Virus record (IMG/VR): IMGVR_UViG_3300047557_000268
Coordinates: 1-24,024 of that record
Strand: one strand, 5' to 3'
Source of the DNA: a virus
DNA: 24,024 nt
The position numbers were made by a program, and so were the translations under genes. Shown here piece by piece: positions 15,643-23,128 of the stretch; the first letter of the stretch is position 1; each line of letters begins with the position of its first letter. The notes beneath the pieces are model-generated. The model did no database searches and was not told where the DNA came from. It saw nothing but the letters and a program-made list of their open reading frames with translations.

Positions 15643-16562
15643 CAACAACGCTGTCGAACATGATGGACGAGGTAACGATTAGCCTCTCTGGATACACACT
15701 CACCCAAGACCGTGCTACTCACTTAGCATCTAATGTAAGCACCACCACATCTTCGATTGCTTCTCCTACTGTCTTAAGTCTTGGTTCGACTGACAACCTT
15801 GGCAAGGGCGTAGTAGAGATTGACGAAGAGTTGATGTGGGTTGACTCTTATGACCGACTATCAAACACGGCAACGATTTCCCCTTGGGGTCGTGGGTATC
15901 TCGGTACAACTGCAGCGACTCATACCGCTGGAACCAAAGTAACAGTCAGCCCAATCTTCCCACGCTATGTTATCAAGCGGGCAATCAATGACACCATTAA
16001 TGCCCTTGGTTCTGCGAACCTTCTTGCTATCAAGCAAACCACATTCACATGGAATGCAGCGCAGAGCACTTATGATTTTGATGGTCTAGGAATCCAGAAC
16101 ATCCTCACGATGAGCTGGCAAGAAGTTGGTCCATCACAAGACTGGATTCCCATCCGGCGCTGGACTTTCGACCCGAAGGCTGACACTGCAACTTGGGGCG
16201 CATCAGCGCAGACTGTCACCATCGGTGACTTCATTACTCCTGGCCGTACCGTCAAAGTTCTTTACACGGCCAACCCAACTACATTCACAACAAACTCTCA
16301 GGATTTTGCTACACAGACTGGACTCCCAGAATCAGCAAAGGATGTTGTTATCTATGGTGCTTGCTACCGACTTCTATCATTCCTTGACCCAGCTCGTGTA
16401 TCCATGGTAAGCCCACAAGCGGACGAGACAGACGCTCGTCGTCCAATAAGTGCAACAACAAATGCCGTACGACAAATCTTCGCACTTTACAATCAACGCC
16501 TCAATGAGGAAGTAAGTGCACAGCAAAGCCAATACCCAGTCCGCGTCCACTACAGCCGATAG
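15639..16562 (+). CDS. Putative head-tail adaptor / tail tube connector
   Basis: This 307-residue protein sits between capsid and fibre genes. It has three parts. Residues about 1-50 are Ser/Thr-rich. Residues about 55-105 form a beta module with IDEELMWVDSY, WGRGYLGTT and THTAGTKVTVSP. The C-terminal half has PRYVIKRAINDTINALGSAN, typical of small-adaptor helices, and ends with a helical segment (AKDVVIYGACYRLLSFLDP) and QIFALYNQRLNEEV. That helical end resembles head-tail connector proteins that dock under the portal. The 55-105 module has the same pattern as one in the fibre gene that follows. The start overlaps the preceding stop by four bases. A tail tube protein is the main alternative. 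Confidence 0.6.
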   Translation: MTTTLSNMMDEVTISLSGYTLTQDRATHLASNVSTTTSSIASPTVLSLGSTDNLGKGVVEIDEELMWVDSYDRLSNTATISPWGRGYLGTTAATHTAGTKVTVSPIFPRYVIKRAINDTINALGSANLLAIKQTTFTWNAAQSTYDFDGLGIQNILTMSWQEVGPSQDWIPIRRWTFDPKADTATWGASAQTVTIGDFITPGRTVKVLYTANPTTFTTNSQDFATQTGLPESAKDVVIYGACYRLLSFLDPARVSMVSPQADETDARRPISATTNAVRQIFALYNQRLNEEVSAQQSQYPVRVHYSR

Positions 16563-16569
16563 GTAGAAT

Positions 16570-19179
16570 ATGACAACACGCAAGTACTCATCCCGCTCAC
16601 AGCAGACAACACTGACCGCAGCAGTTACAGCTAATGCTGGTTCAATTACAGTTCAGTCTGCCACCGTTCTACTTGGTGGAACCACCGTACCTAATGGTAC
16701 GACATTTACCGTCGTCATCGACCCTGACACAGCACTCGAAGAAATTGTTGATGTTACCGCCGTCTCCGGTACGGCACCTGCGACTCTTACCATCACCCGT
16801 GGTGTAGAGAACAATGGAACTGGTTCGGCGCACAGTGCTGGTGCAGTTGTTCGCCACATGGCCATTGGTCGTGACTTCCGTGAAGCTAATCTTCACATCG
16901 AAGCAACTGAAGCGTATAACGATGGAACAGGAACACATACTCTTCACGGCATAGCATCGGGCGAAGGTTCCGTAGTGGGAACCGCGAAAGCTCAGACGCT
17001 TACCAACAAGACAATCGGTGCTGGAGGTTTGGCATTCGAGGGTGCAACAGATGATTCATTTGAAACAACACTTACTGTGGCAGACCCAACCGCTGACCGC
17101 ACTATCACCCTTCCAGATGTTAGTGGAAATGTGGTTACTACCGGAGATACTGGAACAGTAACCAACACAATGCTTGCTGGTTCTATTGCCGACACCAAGC
17201 TCAATACCATTTCAACTGCTAGTAAAGTAGCGAACTCTGCTACTACTGCTACCAGCGCAAACACGGCGAGCGCAATTGTAGCTCGTGATTCCAGTGGCAA
17301 TTTTTCTGCCGGAACAATTACTGGTGCTCTTACTGGAAACGCTTCAACTGCAACTACTCTTGCTACCGCGAGAGACTTCCAGATTGTTGGAGATGTAGAG
17401 GCTTCTGCCCAGTCCTTCAATGGCTCCGGCAATGTGACTCTCACCACACAAATTGGAACTGGTGTTATCGTCAACGCAGATGTCAATGCTTCTGCTGCTA
17501 TTGCCTATAGCAAATTAAACCTTGCTGGCTCTATCGTGAATGCTGATGTAGCAACTGGTGCAGCCATTGATAAGACTAAGATTTCTGGAACAGCAATTAC
17601 TGCTGCAGATACTGGCACTGTCACTTCGACAATGATTGCTAACGATACGATTGTCAATGCTGACATAAACTCAGCAGCAGCAATTGCTTACAGCAAGTTA
17701 AATCTTGGTGGAACGATTACCTCGGCTGACTTGGTAGATGGAACAATTGTTAATACCGACATCAGCGCAAGTGCAAACATTGCTCTCAGTAAGTTGGCAA
17801 CTGACCCACTAGCTCGCGCCAACCACACTGGCACTCAAACCGCAAGCACCATTTCTGACTTTGACACTCAAGTGCGAACCAACCGACTTGACCAGATGAC
17901 TGCACCTACAGCATCTGTTTCTATGAACAGCCAGAAGCTAACAAACCTAGCTAACCCAACCAGCAACGGTGATGCGGTTTCTCTTGGATACCTAAACAGT
18001 CAAAAGGGTGTAGCAAACGGTATTGCTGAACTTGATGGAAACGGCTTGGTGCCAACACATCACTTACCAGCACTGGCAATTTCAGAAACTTCTGTTGTCA
18101 ATTCCCAGGCAGCAATGCTTGCATTGACCGCACAAGTTGGTGATGTTGCGGTTAGAACAGATGTCAACAAGTCTTTTATTCTTACAGCCACTCCAGCATC
18201 CACGCTCGGCAACTGGCAAGAACTTCTTACCCCAACAGATTCAGTTCTTTCTGTTGATGGTAACACTGGTGCTGTTAGCCTTTCAGGAACCTATCTTAAC
18301 CGCACCACTGGTCAATTGCTTGGCAATCTTGATGCGAATAACTTCAAGGTTACTGGATTGGGAACTCCAACCAACAACGCAGATGCTGCTACCAAAGCAT
18401 ATGTCGATACAGTGGCTGGCTCTGCTGATGCCGCTGCAGCTAGTGCTGCTGCTGCTGCCACAACTTATGACAACTTTGATGACCGCTACCTAGGTGCTAA
18501 GTCATCTGCTCCAACCCTAGACAATGACGGCAACACGCTTCTTGTCGGTGCAATCTACTGGAACACAGTAACCAATGCTATGTACGCTTGGACTGGAACC
18601 GAGTGGGGAAGCATCTCGTCTACTGCTGATTTGTTCCGCTATCGCTATACAGCCACTGGTGGGGAAACCAGCAAGTCGGGCGTTGACGACAATGGAGTCA
18701 CACTCTCCTATATTCCTGGCAAAGAGCAGGTTTATCTCAATGGTGTATTGCTAGCTCGTGACTCTGATTATGTAGCAAGCAATGGAACTAGCATCTCATC
18801 TCTTGCTGCACTAGCAGCGAATGATGTTCTTGAGATTATCTCGTTCACCTCTTTTGAAATGGCAGATGCTGTTCAGCGTGCGGTGCTAGATGCCAAGGGT
18901 GACATCATCGTAGCCTCTGCTGCGGATACCCCAGGCAAACTATCTGTAGGTACTGACGGCTACTTCTTGCAAGCAGACTCGGCACAAGCCCTTGGAGTCA
19001 AGTGGGCTGCGGTGTCTGGATACAACGCGCCAACCTTAGGCTCAACCTCTATCGCCTCTGGAGCAACAGTAACAACCATCAATGGTTTGACCAAATTGGT
19101 CTCAACAACATACGCATCTCTTGATGCTAACGGATACGAACAAGACATCACGCTCATGAACATCATGGGCGCTTGGTAA
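16570..19179 (+). CDS. Tail fibre protein with Ala/Ser/Thr repeats
   Basis: This 869-residue fibre probably contacts the host surface and carries attachment. Residues about 1-110 form a beta module (DPDTALEEIVDV, LTITRGVENNGTG, HSAGAVVRHM) often seen at the base of phage fibres. The middle is a long repetitive shaft. The unit IVNADINSAAAIAYSKLNL occurs in variant forms near 17467, 17533, 17650 and 17749. Later segments are typical fibre pieces: KLTNLANPTSNGDAVSLGYL, then GLGTPTNNADAATKAYVD, then a domain with ATGGETSKSGVDDNGVTL. The C-terminus (GTDGYFLQADSAQ to LMNIMGAW) matches in style the separate 82-residue protein at 20674. The gene is eight bases after the adaptor stop. Fibre identity is strong; the exact tail type is not. 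Confidence 0.85.
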   Translation: MTTRKYSSRSQQTTLTAAVTANAGSITVQSATVLLGGTTVPNGTTFTVVIDPDTALEEIVDVTAVSGTAPATLTITRGVENNGTGSAHSAGAVVRHMAIGRDFREANLHIEATEAYNDGTGTHTLHGIASGEGSVVGTAKAQTLTNKTIGAGGLAFEGATDDSFETTLTVADPTADRTITLPDVSGNVVTTGDTGTVTNTMLAGSIADTKLNTISTASKVANSATTATSANTASAIVARDSSGNFSAGTITGALTGNASTATTLATARDFQIVGDVEASAQSFNGSGNVTLTTQIGTGVIVNADVNASAAIAYSKLNLAGSIVNADVATGAAIDKTKISGTAITAADTGTVTSTMIANDTIVNADINSAAAIAYSKLNLGGTITSADLVDGTIVNTDISASANIALSKLATDPLARANHTGTQTASTISDFDTQVRTNRLDQMTAPTASVSMNSQKLTNLANPTSNGDAVSLGYLNSQKGVANGIAELDGNGLVPTHHLPALAISETSVVNSQAAMLALTAQVGDVAVRTDVNKSFILTATPASTLGNWQELLTPTDSVLSVDGNTGAVSLSGTYLNRTTGQLLGNLDANNFKVTGLGTPTNNADAATKAYVDTVAGSADAAAASAAAAATTYDNFDDRYLGAKSSAPTLDNDGNTLLVGAIYWNTVTNAMYAWTGTEWGSISSTADLFRYRYTATGGETSKSGVDDNGVTLSYIPGKEQVYLNGVLLARDSDYVASNGTSISSLAALAANDVLEIISFTSFEMADAVQRAVLDAKGDIIVASAADTPGKLSVGTDGYFLQADSAQALGVKWAAVSGYNAPTLGSTSIASGATVTTINGLTKLVSTTYASLDANGYEQDITLMNIMGAW
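17467..17799 (+). repeat. Fibre shaft repeats (imperfect)
   Basis: Four imperfect copies of a segment beginning IVN[AT]D[VI] and ending in a Lys-Leu/Lys-Ile pair lie at about 17467, 17533, 17650 and 17749. Copies one and three are nearly identical at the protein level (AAIAYSKLNL). The copies are variably spaced, unlike a CRISPR array, and they are coding. Confidence 0.65.
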
Positions 19180-19195
19180 CGAAAGGTAGTAACTA

Positions 19196-19498
19196 ATGGC
19201 TACGACAACTAAAGTGCTCGCCAGAACGGCAGCAGCAACCTCAAGCACCACCCTATACACCACACCATCTGCCACTACTGCAGTAGTTACCAACATTGCT
19301 ATCTGCAACCCAACGGCAGCCAGCGTCACTGCATCAATCCTATTGAATGACATTGACCTACTTGGTGCAGTTTCTGTTGCAGCAAACTCTACGATTGTCG
19401 TAGACCTTAAGCAGGTTCTTCCTGCCACCCAGACAATCAAAGGCTTTGCCTCAAGCACATCTGTAGATTTTCACATTAGCGGAGTGGAGATAGCGTAA
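19196..19498 (+). CDS. Small beta-rich fibre-locus protein, copy 1
   Basis: This 100-residue protein is rich in Thr, Ala, Ser and Val, with alternating hydrophobic residues that suggest a beta sandwich (TTLYTTPSATTAVVTNIAIC). Its stop overlaps the next ATG (TAATG). It is clearly related to the 110-residue protein at 20935: both start M-x-T-T-x-KVL, contain TLYT-x-PSAT followed by VV, and end in SxVEIA/GSEIS. It may be a fibre-attached or chaperone-like component for the adjacent repeat protein, an inference from the paired arrangement. Confidence 0.68.
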   Translation: MATTTKVLARTAAATSSTTLYTTPSATTAVVTNIAICNPTAASVTASILLNDIDLLGAVSVAANSTIVVDLKQVLPATQTIKGFASSTSVDFHISGVEIA

Positions 19499-20664
19499 TG
19501 GGATTACAGTCAATTGGCGCAGCCCAACTGGTTGCTGCACAACCTATTGGTACTTCTGCAATTAGGTTTAGCGGTTATTCAAGTGTTGGAGCATATAACT
19601 ATACAACATCTTTACCAGCAGGAAGTTATTTATTAAATCTTTCTTCTGGAAAAGGAAATACGGAATATGTAATATTTGCTTCATCTAATAATAGGTATTA
19701 TTATTTTAATAACAATACAACAAATTTGGTTAAACTAACAACAACAGAATCAAATTTTAATATTTCTCAATATGCAATTTATTCAGCAAAACAAGTATTT
19801 TCTCCACTAGTTGGTGGAAATTTTTATGCTTCTGTATATGGAAATGGACTTTATGTTCTTGGAGGAAATCATCCATCATTAATTACTTCAACAGATGCTA
19901 TAACCTGGACAACAAGAAATCCAAATAATTTAGGTCAAGGAATTACAGCATTAACATATGGTAATGGGGTGTATGTTTTAGGAGATAATAATGGTCAAAT
20001 TCGTACCTCTACTGATGCTATAACTTGGACTTCAAGAACAAATCCTTTGGTTTCTGTTGTTCAAATTAACTGTCTTGCATATGGTAACGGAACATATGTT
20101 GCTGCAGCAGGAAATGGAAATTTAATTACTTCAACTGATGCAATAACTTGGGTAACTAGAAACTCTACTTTTGCTGGTTCTGGAATAAATAGTTTAGTAT
20201 ATGGTTCAGTTTGGCTTGCTGCTGGAAACAATGGAATTATTAGAACTTCTACTGATGCCATAACTTGGACAACAAGATTTAGTCAGTTTGGTACAACAGC
20301 AATTAATTCTGTAACATATGGCAATGGAACATTTGTTGCCGTTGGTGATGGTGGTACACTTCGTTCATCAACCGATGGTTTTACTTGGACTTCAAGAACA
20401 AGTGCAGCGGGAACTAACGCAATGTATTCGGTAACATATAATAATGGACTATTTTTTGCTAGTGGTCTTAACACTTTGTCATCTTCTACAGATGGCATTA
20501 CTTGGGTTACAAGAAATTCATTATTACCAACTGGCAATACAGGATTAACCATTATGTATGGAAATAGTGTTGTTGTTGGTGCAGTAAGTGATTATGTTTC
20601 ATCTTCTGCTATTGAAACTCAAATTGCTTTATACGATACCGCTAGTTCTGCAATTCTAAACTAA
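19498..20664 (+). CDS. AT-rich six-repeat putative receptor-binding protein, copy 1
   Basis: This is a 388-residue protein. Residues about 1-30 (AQPIGTSAIRF) form a short anchor shared with the protein at 21267. Residues about 30-105 form a beta domain with TTTESNFNISQYA. From about residue 130 there are six copies of a motif like STDAITWTTR, spaced 39-41 residues. Each is preceded by a YGNGxYV-type strand. This looks like beta-propeller blades of the sialidase/WD-like kind. The C-terminus (TQIALYDTASSAILN) is also shared. The coding DNA is AT-rich: 11 G/C in the 60-base row from 19681. A receptor-binding or tail-tip role is inferred from position and fold style. Carbohydrate-active activity cannot be judged; I see no catalytic residues. 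Confidence 0.72.
   Translation: MGLQSIGAAQLVAAQPIGTSAIRFSGYSSVGAYNYTTSLPAGSYLLNLSSGKGNTEYVIFASSNNRYYYFNNNTTNLVKLTTTESNFNISQYAIYSAKQVFSPLVGGNFYASVYGNGLYVLGGNHPSLITSTDAITWTTRNPNNLGQGITALTYGNGVYVLGDNNGQIRTSTDAITWTSRTNPLVSVVQINCLAYGNGTYVAAAGNGNLITSTDAITWVTRNSTFAGSGINSLVYGSVWLAAGNNGIIRTSTDAITWTTRFSQFGTTAINSVTYGNGTFVAVGDGGTLRSSTDGFTWTSRTSAAGTNAMYSVTYNNGLFFASGLNTLSSSTDGITWVTRNSLLPTGNTGLTIMYGNSVVVGAVSDYVSSSAIETQIALYDTASSAILN
19885..20517 (+). repeat. Six coding repeats (putative propeller blades), copy 1
   Basis: Motif copies lie at about 19885-19920, 20005-20040, 20128-20163, 20245-20280, 20365-20400 and 20482-20517, with a period of 117-123 bases. The consensus is ST-D-[AG]-x-TW-[TV]-[TS]-R. Codons differ between copies, so these are old repeats under protein-level selection, not a fresh DNA expansion. 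Confidence 0.75.
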
Positions 20665-20673
20665 GGATGATTA

Positions 20674-20922
20674 ATGACTAAATCAAGAACCAATGCAGAT
20701 AATGCTAATGCCGACATTACGGGCGTAACCGCCGGTACCGGCTTGACTGGTGGTGGCTCTAGTGGTGCTGTCACGGTATCCCTTGATACAACCAGCGCCT
20801 ATGTCATCCCAACCCAGACTGGCAACAGTGGTAAGTATCTGACTACCAATGGGACTGCAGCGTCCTGGGGTACAATTACAACAGACCCAACACCAACCGT
20901 GCTCATGCTCGGCGGAATGTAA
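20674..20922 (+). CDS. Short fibre-end-like protein
   Basis: This 82-residue protein consists almost wholly of pieces normally found inside longer fibres: ITGVTAGTGLTGGGSSGAVT, then QTGNSGKYLTTNGTAASWGT. It ends in LMLGGM, comparable in form to the end of the 869-residue fibre (GYFLQADSAQALGVKW, then LMNIMGAW). The start has an AGGATGA ribosome-binding site overlapping the previous stop region. It is either a detached fibre segment left after duplication of the locus or a real small tip or adaptor protein. The base composition matches the phage backbone, not the AT-rich gene before it. Confidence 0.7.
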   Translation: MTKSRTNADNANADITGVTAGTGLTGGGSSGAVTVSLDTTSAYVIPTQTGNSGKYLTTNGTAASWGTITTDPTPTVLMLGGM

Positions 20923-20934
20923 CTAAGGAGAATA

Positions 20935-21267
20935 ATGCCAACAACATATAAAGTACTGGGGCAGTCAGCGCCAGCAAACACCTCGGAAGCAACACTTTAT
21001 ACTGTTCCTTCCGCCACGCAAACGGTAGTGTCTACGATTGTCGTAAGCAACCTTACCGGAACTGCAGCTAACGCTTCAGTCAACATCTGTGTCAATGGTG
21101 CTGCATCATCTAATGCGAACAGTCTACTTAAGACAGCAGCGGTAGATGCTAATGGCAACATTGCGTTCACTCTTGGTATTACTCTTGGTGCTGCGGATGT
21201 AATCCGCGTCACATCTGGTACAGCAAATGCCCTATCCTTTCAAGCGTTCGGAAGCGAGATTTCCTAA
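20935..21267 (+). CDS. Small beta-rich fibre-locus protein, copy 2
   Basis: This 110-residue paralogue of the product at 19196 shares MPTTYKVLGQ-like start, TLYTVPSATQTVV and a GSEIS end. A region of about ten extra residues in the middle (NAIN-like NGAASSNANSLLKTAAVD) makes it longer. It has a good AAGGAG ribosome-binding site. The stop overlaps the ATG of the second repeat protein (TAATG), the same arrangement as in copy 1. The paired coupling suggests that each small protein works with its own large partner. Confidence 0.68.
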   Translation: MPTTYKVLGQSAPANTSEATLYTVPSATQTVVSTIVVSNLTGTAANASVNICVNGAASSNANSLLKTAAVDANGNIAFTLGITLGAADVIRVTSGTANALSFQAFGSEIS

Positions 21268-22454
21268 TGGCAATTAGTCGTTCTAAATCTACCCCAGTTG
21301 CTGCTCAGCCACTGGGCACATCATCTTTAATATTTGGTGGTCTTGCAAATAATGGTGGATATAACTATACCAGTTCGCTTTCAAGTGGCTCTTATTTGTT
21401 GTATTTGAATTCAACAAATACCAGCGCTCTTTATTCAGTAGAGGCACCAAATTCTAGAAGCACTGTTTATATAACACCAGTGTCAAATGGCAACTCCAAT
21501 GTAATTAGAATTACCACAACAGAATCTAATTTTGGAATAGCACAATATGCGGTATGGACTACTCAAGCAAGCGGTCTTACTGGTTCAATATATGGCTCTG
21601 CTGCTGGTAATGGAATTTATATGGTTGGAGCAACTGGTGGACAACTTTCTACTTCTACCGATGGTATTACCTGGACTACAAGAAATGCTGAATTTGGAAC
21701 AACTGCAATTTACGACATTGCTTTTGGCAATGGAGTTTTTGTAGCAGTTGGTGGTTCTGGTGCAACCGGAGTAGTTAGAACCTCTACAGACGGTATTACT
21801 TGGACAAGTAGAACAAACCCACTGCCCGCTGGTGGAAATTTAAGAAGGTGCAAATTTATTGAAGGAAATTTTTATTTATTAAATGAATCACTTTCAAATA
21901 TCGCAACATCAACAGATGGTATAACTTGGACTACAAGAGATTCAAAACAACTATATCCATATGGAATTGCATATGAAAAATCAATTGGTCTATACATGAT
22001 ATGCAACTTTGGAAACGCCGGGCAATACAGCACCTCAACTGATGGCATTACTTGGACTTCAAGGTCTATCTCTGGTGAAGGTGGTTATTTAACAGCAATG
22101 GACGCTGGTAATGGTGTTTTTGTTACCTTTTGGTATGGTTCAAGTGGTTTCTTGAGAACATCAACAAATGGAACTACTTGGACTGCTCAGATTTCTAGCG
22201 CTGGTTATCAGTTTAATGAAATTAAATATGCTAATGGAATCTTTGTTGCTGGCGGGACGAACCTTCTTACAACATCTACAAATGGAGTTAGTTGGACTAC
22301 AAGAAGTACGGCAGGTTTAGTTGCTGCAAATGTAAGAACTATTAGTTTTGGTAATGGTTTATTTATCGCAGGACAAGATTCTGGAAATCTTGTTACAGCG
22401 CCAGTGGCAACACAAATTGCTTTATATGCAACTGCTGGAGCAAGACTAAACTAA
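21267..22454 (+). CDS. AT-rich six-repeat putative receptor-binding protein, copy 2
   Basis: This 395-residue paralogue of the 19498 product has the same layout: an anchor (AAQPLGTSSLIF), a beta domain with TTTESNFGIAQYA, six STDGITWTTR-type motifs and a shared C-terminus (ATQIALYATAGARLN). The last two motifs have diverged to STNGTTW and STNGVSW. Some blades have unusual inserts, for example LRRCKFIEGNFYLLNES near residues 190-210, and this copy contains the two cysteines lacking elsewhere in the motif array. It is AT-rich after the first 60 or so bases, as in copy 1. The blade surfaces differ far more than the motif positions do, which fits receptor-binding diversification. A six-bladed propeller is an inference from the repeat number. 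Confidence 0.72.
   Translation: MAISRSKSTPVAAQPLGTSSLIFGGLANNGGYNYTSSLSSGSYLLYLNSTNTSALYSVEAPNSRSTVYITPVSNGNSNVIRITTTESNFGIAQYAVWTTQASGLTGSIYGSAAGNGIYMVGATGGQLSTSTDGITWTTRNAEFGTTAIYDIAFGNGVFVAVGGSGATGVVRTSTDGITWTSRTNPLPAGGNLRRCKFIEGNFYLLNESLSNIATSTDGITWTTRDSKQLYPYGIAYEKSIGLYMICNFGNAGQYSTSTDGITWTSRSISGEGGYLTAMDAGNGVFVTFWYGSSGFLRTSTNGTTWTAQISSAGYQFNEIKYANGIFVAGGTNLLTTSTNGVSWTTRSTAGLVAANVRTISFGNGLFIAGQDSGNLVTAPVATQIALYATAGARLN
21651..22308 (+). repeat. Six coding repeats (putative propeller blades), copy 2
   Basis: Motif copies end near 21686, 21815, 21940, 22066, 22192 and 22308, spaced about 116-129 bases. Four copies read STDGITW; the last two read STNGTTW and STNGVSW. The count of six equals that of copy 1, supporting a fixed fold rather than drifting repeat number. 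Confidence 0.72.
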
Positions 22455-22471
22455 ATAGATAAAGGGGACAC

Positions 22472-23128
22472 ATGCAACATGTTAATGTAATTATCGCCAC
22501 TCCGGGTCATTCTATGATGACCCCATATGTCAAGTCATTACTTGCCTTGACGGATAGACTAAACCAAGAAGGAAAGACTTGGGCTTGGTCTAGCGAGTAC
22601 TCATCCATGGTATCTGATGCCAGAGAGATGACCCTGAATGGTGATAATCAAAACAGCATTACAGAACAGCGACCCTTCAAAGGTCAACTGACTTACGACA
22701 CAATCCTGTGGATTGATTCGGATATAGCGTTTAGCCCAGATGATGCAATGAAACTTATCAACTCTGATAAGGACATAATCTCCGGCGCTTACCTTCTCTC
22801 TAGCGGAGAAGTAACGGCATACCCAGAGATGCTTAAGGGTGGCTATACCTATGACCAGGTATTAGAAATGAAGGAGCTTACCAAAGTTGCCGGTGTTGGT
22901 TTTGGATTCTTGGCTGTCAAGTCGGGAATCTTTGAACAACTTACCCGACCTTGGTTCCAAGCAGCAATGGCTACCACCGAGGATGGATTTACTTTCCCCC
23001 TTATGGGCGAGGATTTGTCCTGGTGCAAGCGTGTGACTGACCTTGGTTATGATATATGGTTTGACCCAACAGTAAGAGTCACTCATCACAAGATGATGAA
23101 ACTTACTTGGGAAGGAATCAGACCCTAA
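22472..23128 (+). CDS. GT-A-type glycosyltransferase 2
   Basis: This 218-residue enzyme is probably a nucleotide-sugar-dependent glycosyltransferase of the GT-A fold, acting in the cytoplasm. The N-terminus VNVIIATPGHSMM forms the first beta strand and donor loop. The DxD motif lies in LWIDSDIAFSP (about residues 79-85). VAGVGFGFLAVK (near 138-149) matches the loop of glycosyltransferase 1. GED (about 179-181) gives the likely catalytic residue, and VTHHK (near 204-208) a metal-binding histidine. No membrane segment is visible. The strong AAAGGGGA ribosome-binding site sets the start. The stop overlaps the next start (TAATG), so it is coupled to a third glycosyltransferase. Acceptor unknown; fibre or capsid proteins are candidates. 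Confidence 0.82.
   Translation: MQHVNVIIATPGHSMMTPYVKSLLALTDRLNQEGKTWAWSSEYSSMVSDAREMTLNGDNQNSITEQRPFKGQLTYDTILWIDSDIAFSPDDAMKLINSDKDIISGAYLLSSGEVTAYPEMLKGGYTYDQVLEMKELTKVAGVGFGFLAVKSGIFEQLTRPWFQAAMATTEDGFTFPLMGEDLSWCKRVTDLGYDIWFDPTVRVTHHKMMKLTWEGIRP

Noticed and set aside
16992-17486. 164-codon minus-strand frame in the fibre gene
   Set aside because: Long low-complexity Val/Ala/Ser product arises from the antisense of Ala/Thr-rich repeats; a coding shadow.
19885-22308. CRISPR-like or diversity-generating repeat array
   Set aside because: Repeats are coding, imperfect and in frame, without fixed-length unique spacers. No reverse transcriptase or template repeat is visible, and synonymous sites differ as well as adenine positions.
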